DNA of 64,000 nucleotides from Phascolarctobacterium_A sp902463975 (lineage in GTDB: Bacteria; Bacillota; Negativicutes; Acidaminococcales; Acidaminococcaceae), in assembly GCF_902463975.1 (NCBI RefSeq), contig NZ_CABQHJ010000002.1:52656-116655 (forward strand). The letters run 5' to 3'. Within the stretch, counting starts at the first letter, position 1. Every line of letters starts with the position of its first letter. The notes under the pieces are model-generated. The model did no database searches, was not told where the DNA came from, and saw only the letters and a list, made by a program, of their open reading frames with translations. Shown in pieces: positions 40,845-50,088 of this stretch. The position numbers and the translations under genes were made by a program.

Positions 40845-42017
40845 ATGAAAAAATGGAAGAAATTAGCATCTGCAGCTATGGCTGCTATGATGTGCGCCGC
40901 ATTGCTCACAGGCTGTGGCGGAGAAAAGAAACAAGCTGATACCGGAGATACTATTAAGGTTGGCGCAGCATTCGAATTAACCGGTAATGTTGCTAACTAT
41001 GGTAAATCCATTAACGAGGGCTTCAAGCTGGCTGTAGACGAACTTAATAAAAACGGCGGCGTGAACGGTAAAAAAATCAGCGTAGTTGAAAGCGATAACA
41101 AATCCGAGCCGGCTGAATCCGGTAACGCTGTAACCAAGCTGATTACCCAAGATAAAGTAGTTGCCGTTGTCGGACCTGCAACCAGCGGTTGCGTAAACGC
41201 TGCAACTCCTATTACTACTGCAAATAAGATTCCTCAAATTGCTCCGGCTGCTACCGCACCGAGCATTACCGTAGAAAACGGCAAGGTAAAGGATTTCGTA
41301 TTCCGTGCCTGCTTTATCGACCCGTTCCAAGGTCAGGTAATGGCAGTATTTGCCGATAAAACTCTGAAGGTTAAAAACGTAGCTATTTTCTACGATTCCT
41401 CCAGTGACTATTCCAAAGGCTTAGCAGAGGTATTCCAAAAAACCTTGGAAGGCAAAGGCGGTAAAATTGTTGCTAAGGAAGCTTTCCTGGCTAAAGATGT
41501 TGACTTCAAATCCGCTCTGACTAAACTCAAAGCATCCAATCCGGAAGCAATTTACGTTCCCGGTTACTATGAAGAAGTTTCCAAGATTATCAAACAAGCT
41601 CGCGAAATCGGCATTACCTGCCCGATGCTGGGCTCCGATGGATGGGAAAGCCCGAAACTTGCTGAAATCGCTGGTAAAGATGCTCTGAAGGGCTGCTACT
41701 ATGTAAGTGCCTTCAATGCTAAAGACGAAGACAAATCCGTTCAGGACTTCATCAAGAAATTCAAAGAGAAATACCAAAAAGATCCTGATATCTTCGCAAT
41801 GCAGGGCTATAATGCAGGCCTGATCCTGGCAGATGCTCTGAAACGTGCAGGCTCCACTGATGGCACCAAACTGGCTAAAGCAATTGCTGAAACCAAAGAC
41901 CTGCCGGTTGCAAGCGGCAAGCTCACCTTTGATGCTAACCACAACCCGGTAATGCCTGCTCTGATTATCGGTCTGGAAACCGGTACTCCTACTCTGGTTG
42001 AAAAAATCAGCCTGTAA
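40845..42017 (+). CDS. livK: Branched-chain amino-acid ABC transporter binding lipoprotein 1
   Basis: 390 aa, lipobox LLTGC. Type I periplasmic-binding fold of the LivK family: IKVGAAFELTGNVANYGKSI, DELNKNGGVNGKKISVVESD, VVGPATSGCVNAATP and YDSSSDYSKGLAEVFQKTLE. It delivers a branched-chain or related amino acid to LivHM. It is the first gene after the strong promoter and is followed by a second binding-protein gene of the same family. Confidence 0.92.
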   Translation: MKKWKKLASAAMAAMMCAALLTGCGGEKKQADTGDTIKVGAAFELTGNVANYGKSINEGFKLAVDELNKNGGVNGKKISVVESDNKSEPAESGNAVTKLITQDKVVAVVGPATSGCVNAATPITTANKIPQIAPAATAPSITVENGKVKDFVFRACFIDPFQGQVMAVFADKTLKVKNVAIFYDSSSDYSKGLAEVFQKTLEGKGGKIVAKEAFLAKDVDFKSALTKLKASNPEAIYVPGYYEEVSKIIKQAREIGITCPMLGSDGWESPKLAEIAGKDALKGCYYVSAFNAKDEDKSVQDFIKKFKEKYQKDPDIFAMQGYNAGLILADALKRAGSTDGTKLAKAIAETKDLPVASGKLTFDANHNPVMPALIIGLETGTPTLVEKISL

Positions 42018-42112
42018 TTGCTAACAAAAAAATAAACATAAAAAATTCTACAAGTAAATATCAGAAAGCATAACAAGACTTCTATTCCATGGATTATTTA
42101 TTAAGTTAGACC

Positions 42113-42135
42113 GGGCGCGTCTAATCGATGCGCCC
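42113..42135 (+). terminator. Possible partial terminator between the two livK genes
   Basis: GGGCGC and GCGCCC around an 11-base loop, then TCTATAAAAATATTTTTT. The T run is displaced, so read-through is likely and the first binding protein may be made in excess. Confidence 0.5.
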
Positions 42136-42178
42136 TCTATAAAAATATTTTTTATTTATTTCTGAGGGGGAATAAACC

Positions 42179-43354
42179 ATGAAAAGAGTAACAAAATTGT
42201 TATCTGTACTAGCAGCCGGCGCTATGTTTATGAGCGCGCTGACCGGTTGCGGAGGTGGCTCTAAAGGAGCTGACGGCGATACCATTAAGGTAGGCGGCTT
42301 GCTGGAAATGACCGGCGGCAGTGCATCCTTCGGTATTTCCGGTAAAAACGGCATCGACCTGGCACTGAAAAAAATAAATGAAAAAGGTGTGCTGGGCGGC
42401 AAAAAACTTTCTTTAGTTGTTGCTGATACCAAATCTGAAGCCTCCGAAGCAACTAACGGTATGCAAAAGCTGATTTCTCAGGATAAGGTTGTAGCAGTAA
42501 TCGGTCCTAACCAATCCTCTGCTGTAATCGCATCCGGTGCAATCAATAATGGTGCTAAGGTTGTAGATATTACACCTATGGGCACTAACCCGGACGTTAC
42601 TGTTGATCCTAAAACTAAACAGGTTAAACCCTACAGCTTCCGTACCTGCTTTATTGATCCGTTCCAGGGTACTGTAATGGCAAGCTTTGCTTCTAATGAA
42701 CTTAAAGTGAAGAGGGCTGCTATCTATATCGATAATACAAGTGACTATGCTAAAGGTCTGGCACAGTTCTTCAAAGAGAACTTTGTTAAAAACGGCGGTC
42801 AGGTTGTAATTGAAGAGGCTTATCTGCAAAAGGATACCGACTTCAAATCTACTTTGACAAAAATCAAAGCTGCAAAACCTGATTTCATCTACATTCCCGG
42901 TTATTACCAGGAGGTTGGCCTGATTGTTAAACAAGCTCGTGAGATGGGTATCACCGTTCCTATGGCAGGCGGCGATGGCTGGGACAGCGCTAAGCTTCCT
43001 GAAATTGCCGGCAAAGCTGCTCTGGAAAACACCTTCTTCTCCAGTCTGTATTCTCCGGACGATACCTCTGATCTGAACAAAGAATTCGTAGCTGAATACA
43101 AAAAAGCTTACAACACCAACCCGGATGTATTTGCAGCATTGGCATATGATTCCACTCTGCTGGTTGCAAAAGCAATCGAAGATGCAGGCAGTGCTGATCC
43201 GGCTAAAATTGCTGAAGCAATGGCTAAGATTAAAGGCTTCAAGGGTGTATCCGGTGAAGTAACCTTTAACGAAGAGCATAACCCGATTAAGAGTGCTGTA
43301 ATTATCGAACATAAAGATGGCAAACAAACCTTTAAAACTAAAGTTAATCCCTGA
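42179..43354 (+). CDS. livK: Branched-chain amino-acid ABC transporter binding lipoprotein 2
   Basis: 391 aa, lipobox ALTGC. Same family as the preceding gene (shared IKVGG/AxxELTG..., CFIDPFQGTVMASFASNELK, TLTKIKAAKPDFIYIPGYYQ) but clearly diverged, so it may bind a different amino acid for the same permease. GAGGGGG precedes the ATG. Confidence 0.92.
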   Translation: MKRVTKLLSVLAAGAMFMSALTGCGGGSKGADGDTIKVGGLLEMTGGSASFGISGKNGIDLALKKINEKGVLGGKKLSLVVADTKSEASEATNGMQKLISQDKVVAVIGPNQSSAVIASGAINNGAKVVDITPMGTNPDVTVDPKTKQVKPYSFRTCFIDPFQGTVMASFASNELKVKRAAIYIDNTSDYAKGLAQFFKENFVKNGGQVVIEEAYLQKDTDFKSTLTKIKAAKPDFIYIPGYYQEVGLIVKQAREMGITVPMAGGDGWDSAKLPEIAGKAALENTFFSSLYSPDDTSDLNKEFVAEYKKAYNTNPDVFAALAYDSTLLVAKAIEDAGSADPAKIAEAMAKIKGFKGVSGEVTFNEEHNPIKSAVIIEHKDGKQTFKTKVNP

Positions 43355-43391
43355 TAGTTTACATTAGTAGTTAATCTGATTCAATCAACGA

Positions 43392-43424
43392 GGCTGTTGT
43401 TTTGCGTAGCAACAGCCTTTTCCT
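43392..43424 (+). terminator. Terminator-like hairpin before livH
   Basis: GGCTGTTG, 10-base loop, CAACAGCC, TTTTCCTTT. It would reduce permease transcription relative to binding proteins. Confidence 0.7.
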
Positions 43425-43479
43425 TTAAGTAAGCGTGTCCCGCTTACACAAATCTTTGAAATCTCTAGGGAGGTAAATT

Positions 43480-44370
43480 ATGGAGACTTTTATCCATCAG
43501 TTTTTTCAGCAGCTGATAAATGGTGTATCTCTCGGCAGTATCTACGCATTGATCGCCTTGGGTTATACCATGATCTACGGCATCATTAAGCTGATAAACT
43601 TTGCTCATGGCGATATTTATATGTTGGGTGCCTATTTTGGCTTCTTTGCTACTACCCAATTAGGCTTGCCGTTTATCCCGGCAATTATTTTCTCGATGGC
43701 AGGCGCTGCTATCGCAGGTATTATTATTGAACGTGTTGCGTATCGCCCCATGCGTAATGCACCGCGTATCGCAATTTTGATTACTGCAATCGGCGTATCC
43801 TTCTTCCTGGAATACAGCATGATTCTGCTGGTTTCTCCGCAGCCGAGAACCTTCCCCGCTGTATTCGGCGCTACAGTATATCATCTTGGACCACTGGTTG
43901 CTAACAGTCAGCAGCTGGTTATCCTGTTGAGCGCTATTATCCTGATGGCAGTTCTTACCTACATCGTAAATAAAACAAAAGCCGGCAAGGCTATGCGTGC
44001 TGTATCCTATGATGCTGACGCTGCAAGGCTGATGGGCATCAACATTGACCGTGTAATTTCCACTACCTTTGCGCTTGGCAGTGCTTTGGCAGCAGCAGGC
44101 GGCGTGCTGGTAGGTGTTTACTATAACTCTATTGACCCGCTGATGGGCATGATGCCCGGTCTTAAAGCCTTCGTTGCCGCAGTTCTCGGCGGTATCGGTA
44201 TTATCCCCGGTGCTATGATCGGCGGTATTATCCTGGGCGTTGTAGAAGCAATGGTCAGCGGCTTTATTTCCTCTACCTTCCGTGATGCGGCAGCATTCGG
44301 TATTTTGATTATCATCTTACTTTATAAACCTTCCGGCTTATTAGGCAAGAACGTTCGTGAGAAAGTCTGA
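43480..44370 (+). CDS. livH: Branched-chain amino-acid ABC permease LivH
   Basis: 296 aa, about eight helices. LINGVSLGSIYALIALGYTM and IKLINFAHGDIYMLGAYFGF are LivH signatures, with the EAA-like AVLGGIGIIPGAMIGGIILG near the end. GGGAGG precedes the ATG. LivM follows after 11 bases. Confidence 0.94.
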   Translation: METFIHQFFQQLINGVSLGSIYALIALGYTMIYGIIKLINFAHGDIYMLGAYFGFFATTQLGLPFIPAIIFSMAGAAIAGIIIERVAYRPMRNAPRIAILITAIGVSFFLEYSMILLVSPQPRTFPAVFGATVYHLGPLVANSQQLVILLSAIILMAVLTYIVNKTKAGKAMRAVSYDADAARLMGINIDRVISTTFALGSALAAAGGVLVGVYYNSIDPLMGMMPGLKAFVAAVLGGIGIIPGAMIGGIILGVVEAMVSGFISSTFRDAAAFGILIIILLYKPSGLLGKNVREKV

Positions 44371-44381
44371 GGTGACATGGT

Positions 44382-45341
44382 ATGAATGCAATTAGAAAAT
44401 TTGATTTAAAAGCCATAGTTGCCTGCGTTATCGTTTTTGGTATCGTACAAGGCCTGCTCTTTGGCGAAATCATCGGTCCCTTCTGGGAGCTGAACATTAT
44501 CCTTATCTGCATCAACATTATTCTTGCAGTCAGCCTGAACCTGATTAACGGTTATACCGGTCAGTTCTCTATCGGTCATGCCGGTTTCATGGCAGTCGGT
44601 GCTTATACCAGTGCTATTATGACGGTTAAGCTGGGTATGCCCTTTGAAGCAGGTCTGGTTGTAGCAACCCTGGCCGCCGGCCTGTTGGGCTTTTTGATTG
44701 GCTTGCCTACACTGCGTCTTGATGGTGACTATCTGGCAATCGCAACCTTGGGCTTAGGCGAAATTATCCGTATCTGCATCCTGAACATTGATTATGTCGG
44801 CGGTGCATCCGGTTTAATGGGCATTCCCCGTATGACCAATTTCGCGTATACCTTCTGGATTATGATAGGTATTATCTTCTTCATCAAGAACTTTAAAAAC
44901 TCTTCCTATGGCCGTTGCTGCCTGGCAATCCGTGAAAACGAAATTGCTGCAGATACCATGGGTATCAACACTACTAAATATAAAGTAATGGCATTCACCT
45001 TCGGTGCTGCTTTTGCCGGTACTGCAGGCGCACTCTTCAGCCACTACTTCTTCCTGGCGCATCCTGCGTCCTTCACCTTCATGCGTTCCTTCGATATCCT
45101 GACCATGGTTGTTTTGGGCGGTCTTGGTTCTATGACCGGTGCTATTACCGGTGCAACCTTGCTGACCTTCATTTCCGCTTATTTGTCGGATTACCCGGAA
45201 TGGCGTATGATTATCTATTCTGTTACTATGATTATCCTGATGCTGTACCGTCCGCAAGGCTTGTTCGGCAGCAAGGAATTGAGCTTGAAAATGTTTAAAT
45301 TAGGAGGTAAGGACAATGGCAGAACTGCTGAAGGTAGATAA
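44382..45341 (+). CDS. livM: Branched-chain amino-acid ABC permease LivM
   Basis: 319 aa. LNLINGYTGQFSIGHAGFMA, GDYLAIATLGLGEIIRICIL and MVVLGGLGSMTGAITGATLL are LivM hallmarks. The C-terminal 26 bases overlap livG (LFGSKELSLKMFK then a tail), indicating translational coupling. It forms the channel with LivH. Confidence 0.94.
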   Translation: MNAIRKFDLKAIVACVIVFGIVQGLLFGEIIGPFWELNIILICINIILAVSLNLINGYTGQFSIGHAGFMAVGAYTSAIMTVKLGMPFEAGLVVATLAAGLLGFLIGLPTLRLDGDYLAIATLGLGEIIRICILNIDYVGGASGLMGIPRMTNFAYTFWIMIGIIFFIKNFKNSSYGRCCLAIRENEIAADTMGINTTKYKVMAFTFGAAFAGTAGALFSHYFFLAHPASFTFMRSFDILTMVVLGGLGSMTGAITGATLLTFISAYLSDYPEWRMIIYSVTMIILMLYRPQGLFGSKELSLKMFKLGGKDNGRTAEGR

Positions 45342-46089
45342 TGTATCCATGGTTTTCGGCGGCCTGCGTGCCGTTTCCAATCTTTCCATGCATATCGACG
45401 AGGGAGAGCTGATTGGCCTTATCGGTCCTAACGGTGCCGGCAAGACAACAGCCTTCAATATGATTACCGGTGTATATACACCGACCGAAGGCAAGGTATA
45501 TTTTAACGGTCAGCAAAGCAGCGGCAAGAAATCTTATCAGGTTACGCAGATGGGTATGGCACGTACCTTCCAGAATATCCGCCTGTTCTCCGAGCTGAGC
45601 GTTATCGACAATGTAAAAATTGCTTATAATATGCACGTAACCTATAATCTGGCTGATGCTATCGTTCGTGATGGCAAATATCTCAGCGAAGAAGAATATA
45701 TTACACAAAAGGCTCTTGATTTGTTGAAAATCTTCCATCTGGAGGAAGAAGCACATGAGGTAGCAAAAAACCTGCCTTATGGTAAGCAGCGTCGTCTGGA
45801 AATTGCGCGTGCTTTGGCTACCGAGCCTAAGCTGCTGCTGCTGGACGAGCCCGCTGCAGGCATGAACCCGCAGGAAACCAAAGAGCTGATGGAAATGATT
45901 CGCTGGATTCGTAAGGAATTCAATCTTTCCATCCTGCTGATTGAACATGACATGGGCTTGGTAATGGGTGTCTGTGAGCGTATTTACGTACTGGAATACG
46001 GCATGAAGATTGCCGAAGGTACTCCGGAAGAAATCAAACACAACAAGCGCGTTATTGAAGCATACTTGGGCGAGGAGGTTATCAACTAA
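45316..46089 (+). CDS. livG: Branched-chain amino-acid ABC ATPase LivG
   Basis: 257 aa: Walker A GPNGAGKTTAFNMITG, GMARTFQNIRLF Q-loop, Walker B LLLLDEPAAGMNPQE and IEHDMGLVMGVCERI. The signature region is degenerate (LPYGKQRRLEIARAL), as usual for LivG. GGAGGTAAGG precedes the ATG. LivF overlaps its stop by one base. Confidence 0.95.
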   Translation: MAELLKVDNVSMVFGGLRAVSNLSMHIDEGELIGLIGPNGAGKTTAFNMITGVYTPTEGKVYFNGQQSSGKKSYQVTQMGMARTFQNIRLFSELSVIDNVKIAYNMHVTYNLADAIVRDGKYLSEEEYITQKALDLLKIFHLEEEAHEVAKNLPYGKQRRLEIARALATEPKLLLLDEPAAGMNPQETKELMEMIRWIRKEFNLSILLIEHDMGLVMGVCERIYVLEYGMKIAEGTPEEIKHNKRVIEAYLGEEVIN

Positions 46090-46793
46090 TGTTAACTGTT
46101 GAAGATATCAATGTATATTATGGCGCGATTCACGCTATCAAAGGTATCAGCCTCGATGTTCCCGATGGTGAAATCGTAGCGCTGATCGGTTCTAACGGTG
46201 CCGGTAAATCTACCACATTGCGCACCATTTCCGGTCTGATGAAACCTAAGACCGGTAAAATCTTATATGAAGGTCATGATATTGCCGGTGTACCGGCGCA
46301 TAAAATTGTCGGCATGGGCCTGTGCCAGGTTCCTGAGGGCCGTCATGTTTTTGCCAATATGACTGTTCTGGAAAACCTGGAGCTGGGTGCTTATCTGCGT
46401 AAGGATAAGGATGGAATTGCCAAGGACATGGATGATGTCTTTAAAAAATTCCCGCGTCTGCTGGAACGTAAGGACCAGCTTTCCGGTACGCTTTCCGGTG
46501 GCGAGCAGCAGATGCTGGCTATGGGCCGTGCGTTGATGAGCCGTCCTAAGCTGCTGCTGCTGGACGAGCCTTCTATGGGTCTTGCCCCCTTGCTTGTAAA
46601 GGAAATTTTTAATATAATAAAGGAAATCAACGAGAGCGGTACTACCGTTCTGTTGGTTGAACAGAACGCTAATATGGCGTTGTCCATCGCTGATAAGGCA
46701 TACGTTCTGGAAACAGGACGTATTACTCTGAGCGGTACAGCTAAGGAGCTGGCAAGCAGCGAGGCTGTTCGCAAAGCATATCTCGGCGGCTGA
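46089..46793 (+). CDS. livF: Branched-chain amino-acid ABC ATPase LivF
   Basis: 234 aa: Walker A GSNGAGKSTTLRTISG, CQVPEGRHVFANMTVLENLE, signature LSGGEQQMLAMGRALM, Walker B LLLLDEPSMGLAPLLV and VEQNANMALSIADKAYVLE. It closes the standard livKHMGF order. Confidence 0.95.
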   Translation: MLTVEDINVYYGAIHAIKGISLDVPDGEIVALIGSNGAGKSTTLRTISGLMKPKTGKILYEGHDIAGVPAHKIVGMGLCQVPEGRHVFANMTVLENLELGAYLRKDKDGIAKDMDDVFKKFPRLLERKDQLSGTLSGGEQQMLAMGRALMSRPKLLLLDEPSMGLAPLLVKEIFNIIKEINESGTTVLLVEQNANMALSIADKAYVLETGRITLSGTAKELASSEAVRKAYLGG

Positions 46794-46897
46794 TTAATAT
46801 ATAAATATAAATGCGTCGGGTTGCTTTATATTTGCCTTAAAGTGAAATGATTATATTAAAATGATTGTGTTCTATAGTCAAAGGAGGTAAAACTCAT

Positions 46898-47557
46898 ATG
46901 TTAGTAAAAGATATTATGACTGAACCTGTTGTTACTGCACGAGAGGATCAATCGATTTTGGAAGCACGCGAGATTATGCGTGGCAAAAGGCTGATCAGCC
47001 TGCCGGTTGTAGATGATATGCAACGCGTACGCGGTATTATTACCAGTGATGATATCGGCAAAGCTTCTCCCAGTGACAGCAGCACGCTTTCCCGTTATGA
47101 GGCTAACTATCTGCTGGGACGTCTGAAGGTTAAAGACGTTATGAAGCGTTCCGTTATAAGCGTTGAGGCAGAAGATACTATCGAATATGTTGCTTACAAG
47201 CTGTATAAATACAGAGTCAATGCTCTGCCTGTAGTAAATCAGGAGAACAAGCTTTGCGGTATTGTTTCCCGAAGTGATATCTTCCGTTCTATCGTAGAAA
47301 TCATGGGTATGAACCGCAACTGCCTGCGTATTACTATTGAAGCACCTGATAAGGTTGGTGTTGTTGCGGAAATCTCCAACATTATGAAGGAAGACGGCAT
47401 TAATATTATTTCTCTGGTAACCAAGCAGCATGGTGATGGCACTGCGGAAATTACTATTCGTGCCGCTCTGAATAATAATGGTATGGATATCATTGAGCAA
47501 ATCCGTGAAGCAGGCTATGAGGTCAGCGACGTAATGACTTTGGACGGTATTGAATAA
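46898..47557 (+). CDS. CBS-pair and ACT-domain protein (AcuB-like), 219 aa
   Basis: AAGGAGG at 46881-46887 selects ATG 46898. Two CBS domains (residues 1-55: MLVKDIMTEPVVTAREDQSI; and 75-135: VKDVMKRSVISVEAEDTIEY) precede an ACT domain (CLRITIEAPDKVGVVAEISN). CBS pairs bind adenosine nucleotides and ACT domains bind amino acids, so it may sense both beside an amino-acid importer. It starts 104 bases after livF and overlaps the next gene by one base. Confidence 0.88.
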   Translation: MLVKDIMTEPVVTAREDQSILEAREIMRGKRLISLPVVDDMQRVRGIITSDDIGKASPSDSSTLSRYEANYLLGRLKVKDVMKRSVISVEAEDTIEYVAYKLYKYRVNALPVVNQENKLCGIVSRSDIFRSIVEIMGMNRNCLRITIEAPDKVGVVAEISNIMKEDGINIISLVTKQHGDGTAEITIRAALNNNGMDIIEQIREAGYEVSDVMTLDGIE

Positions 47558-47763
47558 TGCTTTCCGGTAAGGATGTTAATGTAGGCGATATCGTCAAAAT
47601 GAAAAAAGCTCATCCCTGTGGCAGTGATGAGTGGGAAATTACCCGTACGGGTATGGACTTTGGCATGAAATGCTGTGGTTGCGGACATTTTGTGATGCTG
47701 GCGCGGACTAAGTTTGAAAAGGCTGCGAAGGCGGTTGTGAAGAGCGCTGCAGCAGAAAAGTAA
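47557..47763 (+). CDS. DUF951-family protein, 68 aa
   Basis: The start ATG overlaps the previous stop (TAATG). VNVGDIVKMKKAHPCGSDEW, EITRTGMDFGMKCCGCGHFV and MLARTKFEK are the DUF951 hallmarks; this small conserved Firmicute family has three Cys around a likely metal site. Function unknown. Confidence 0.9.
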   Translation: MLSGKDVNVGDIVKMKKAHPCGSDEWEITRTGMDFGMKCCGCGHFVMLARTKFEKAAKAVVKSAAAEK

Positions 47764-47779
47764 ATAAACAGATAAAGAG

Positions 47780-47821
47780 AACGCTCTCTTGCTATCGGTG
47801 GGTAGCAGGGGAGCGTTTTTT
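47780..47821 (+). terminator. Terminator of the liv-DUF951 region
   Basis: AACGCTC with GAGCGTT, an inner TTGCTA/TAGCAG pairing and a T run. Confidence 0.8.
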
Positions 47822-47833
47822 GAGTAGTATGTG

Positions 47834-47863
47834 ATACTTTTTGCCCGGGGCGGCAAAAAGTAT
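47834..47863. repeat. Perfect 12-bp hairpin repeat
   Basis: ATACTTTTTGCC, CGGGGC, GGCAAAAAGTAT with no T run. It opens a GC-rich, gene-free stretch (47864-48110) in which I see no ORF or known RNA; another AAAATAAGCTGTTAGC hairpin follows at about 48123-48171 and recurs near 51549. Confidence 0.55.
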
Positions 47864-48273
47864 CCAAAAAACGCCCTGCGTAGCTGCTTCGCCGGATTCC
47901 GGCGACTAGATTAGCAGAATTTTTCACGTCGCTGAATTTTGCGAGGTGTGCTTACTGAGTGGTTCGTCAACGCTCCAGCGAAAAATTCCCTGTCGGTCCG
48001 TTGCCTGCGAGCTTGCGCGTAACAAAGACGTGCCGGCGAACCCGTCGTCCGTTCCGGTCTGCGCAGCGCGAATGGTAGCGTTGCAAAAAACAGGCTGAGG
48101 TTGAACTGGAACTTGAACAATAAAAATAAGCTGTTAGCGTGTCTTGTGACGTACTGGCAGCTTATTTTTCTTGATGCGTTTTACGTACTGCGTGAGCGCA
48201 TATTTGATTTCATAAAGAATTCTTGGCGTGCCAAACATTCCGACCTTTAAGTTTGAAACTTGGTAAATACAAA

Positions 48274-48342
48274 AGTTTTAGGAAAATAATTCCTAAAACT
48301 ATACAAAAATGCCAAGTTTTGGGAAAAATCTTCCCAAAACTT
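48274..48342. repeat. Pair of related near-perfect palindromes
   Basis: AGTTTTAGGAA-N5-TTCCTAAAACT (48274-48300) and AAGTTTTGGGAA-N5-TTCCCAAAACTT (48314-48342), same design, 13 bases apart; a smaller AAGTTTGAAACTT lies at about 48249-48261. They are in the convergent gap after the MFS gene, not at an obvious promoter. Confidence 0.6.
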
Positions 48343-48346
48343 TTGC

Positions 48347-48395
48347 AATCAAAAACGAGCAGGCTTTAGCGTTGGTGCTAAAATCAGCTCGTTTT
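48347..48395 (-). terminator. MFS gene terminator
   Basis: On the minus strand AAAACGAGC and GCTCGTTTT pair around a 26-base loop, followed by a T run. Confidence 0.7.
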
Positions 48396-48410
48396 GATAT
48401 ATGACGCATT

Positions 48411-49583
48411 TTACATTTTCAGCTTGCAGAAAACGTACTTGGCAATTCCTGCTTCAATGACAAGCAATAAGGCAACGAGTTCAAACACCGCGCTGATATT
48501 GATACCATGGGCGACAAAGCCTAAAAGTGCGGGACCTAGAATAACACCTGTATAACCTAAACTGGTTACAGAAGTTACCGCAGCGCTGATAGGCATGTCC
48601 TTCTGATATTTTAAGAGCGAATAAAACACAGGGACAATGTTGGCACAACCAAGGCCGATGAGAATGAAGGCAAAGGTGTTGAGATACAGGTTATCTAAAA
48701 CAACTACGAGCGCAAAGCCTGCTGCCGTGACGATGCTGCCGCCGATAACAGCTTTTTGTTCGCCTAAAAATTGTACAGTTTTATCGCCTAAAAGACGCAT
48801 GATGAGCATAGCAACGGAAAAGATAGCGTAACCTGTGCCTGCCAACGCTATATCCATATTTTTCACTTCGGTGAGCAGTACGCCGCTCCAATCCATAACT
48901 GCACCTTCAACAAGGAAGGAAATGCAGGCGAGAATGCCTAAAACGATAACAATGCCGCGTGGGATAGCAAAGGCCTTTTCGCCGCCGGGGCTTTTATAAT
49001 CCAGTAAGTGACGGCCGAAAACTGCCAGCAACGCTAAAACAATAGCACAGTGCAGTGTGGCGATGAGCGTTACGTTTAAGCCTGAAGATGCCAGTACGCT
49101 GAAAAGACCTGCGCTGGCAAAGCAGCCGATACTCCAAAAGGCATGCATACCACTGAGCAGTCTGCGGCCTGCGAGCTTTTCTACAATAACAGCGTTGGTG
49201 TTCATGCTGACATCCGTTGCGCCCATGACGGCACCAAAGACAGCAAGCGCGATGGCATAGCTCCAGATGTTTGGCAGGCAAGAAAGCAGCACGGAAATTA
49301 GTGCCATCAGCGTTGCAACTGTGATGACGACTTTTTTGCAGCCAAAGCGTTGTACGAGTGCGCCGGCTAAAGGCATAAAGATAAAAGCGCTGATACCGAT
49401 GCACAGAAGCAAAAGGCCAAGTACATCCGCTTCAAGGTTCAGGCGTGCTTTGACCATGGGAATCATCGGTGCCCAGGTGGAAATGACGAAGCCTGGCAGG
49501 AAGAAGGCGACACGCGCTGCATTGATTTCTTTGCTGCCGACAGAAATATTTTGTAAAGTATTTTCGGGTTTGTTGATTTGCAT
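48411..49583 (-). CDS. MFS transporter (YbjJ/fucose-permease-like), 390 aa
   Basis: Twelve predicted helices. Loop motif after helix 2, LAGALVQRFGCKKVVITVAT, is an MFS A-like motif; GATDVSMNTNAVIVEKLAGR and LLSGMHAFWSIGCFASAGLF resemble the YbjJ/FucP-type group (N in GxxDxxxN). Substrate not readable. GAAAGGAG precedes the ATG at 49583. An attenuator-like hairpin and a consensus promoter lie upstream, so expression is probably conditional. Confidence 0.85.
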   Translation of the reverse strand: MQINKPENTLQNISVGSKEINAARVAFFLPGFVISTWAPMIPMVKARLNLEADVLGLLLLCIGISAFIFMPLAGALVQRFGCKKVVITVATLMALISVLLSCLPNIWSYAIALAVFGAVMGATDVSMNTNAVIVEKLAGRRLLSGMHAFWSIGCFASAGLFSVLASSGLNVTLIATLHCAIVLALLAVFGRHLLDYKSPGGEKAFAIPRGIVIVLGILACISFLVEGAVMDWSGVLLTEVKNMDIALAGTGYAIFSVAMLIMRLLGDKTVQFLGEQKAVIGGSIVTAAGFALVVVLDNLYLNTFAFILIGLGCANIVPVFYSLLKYQKDMPISAAVTSVTSLGYTGVILGPALLGFVAHGINISAVFELVALLLVIEAGIAKYVFCKLKM

Positions 49584-49641
49584 TGTAAAAACTCCTTTCG
49601 TTACATAAGTAGCTATGAGAGCTTTTATGGGTTGAATGTTG

Positions 49642-49731
49642 CCATAATTTATCTAAAAAAGCGGGATGAAATTCGTTTGAATCCTATCCCGCTTCAATAG
49701 CTTGAGCGCTACAATTCCTCTGATAAATTAT
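49642..49731 (-). promoter_or_regulatory. Putative transcription attenuator in the MFS leader
   Basis: On the minus strand AAGCGGGAT (49694-49686) pairs with ATCCCGCTT (49667-49659), followed directly by a T run: an intrinsic terminator ahead of the gene. An outer 10-bp pair, ATAATTTATC with GATAAATTAT (49731-49722 and 49653-49644), encloses it. A TGTAGCGCTCAAGC hairpin segment lies between. No known riboswitch class was recognised. Confidence 0.55.
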
Positions 49732-49735
49732 GATG

Positions 49736-49764
49736 ATTTTACCACGAGCATATTTTGTTGTCAA
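49736..49764 (-). promoter_or_regulatory. MFS promoter
   Basis: Minus-strand TTGACA (49759-49764), 17-base spacer, TAAAAT (49736-49741). The TSS would fall just ahead of the attenuator. The remaining gap to 50088 shows only a doubtful 91-codon minus-strand frame (49684-49959) that spans this promoter. Confidence 0.7.
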
Positions 49765-50088
49765 CGTAAGGTATTTAATTGTCTTGCGATATAGTTTCAA
49801 ATTGATTGGCATTTGTTGCTTTACATATAGTGTAGGTGTGGGTTTAAGTTTTGAAAAATTTTCTGGCCTGCAAGTTGGCTTGCTAGCAAAATCGTAAGGC
49901 CTGAGAAGAGTCTGCCCAAATCTTTTTGACTGATAGATTAATTCCTGTAAAAAATCCACCCTGCTTTTATCATAATGATTTAAAGTATTGTAGAAATGTT
50001 CAAAATGTAACGAATAATTCCCTTGTCTTTCATGGTTGCCTATGCTATGATTTAACTAAAGCGTTTAGATGATAAAGGGGGAATTGTT

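Noticed and set aside
49684..49959. 91-codon minus-strand frame upstream of the MFS gene
   Set aside because: It spans the consensus promoter and enters the attenuator hairpin; composition is not gene-like.
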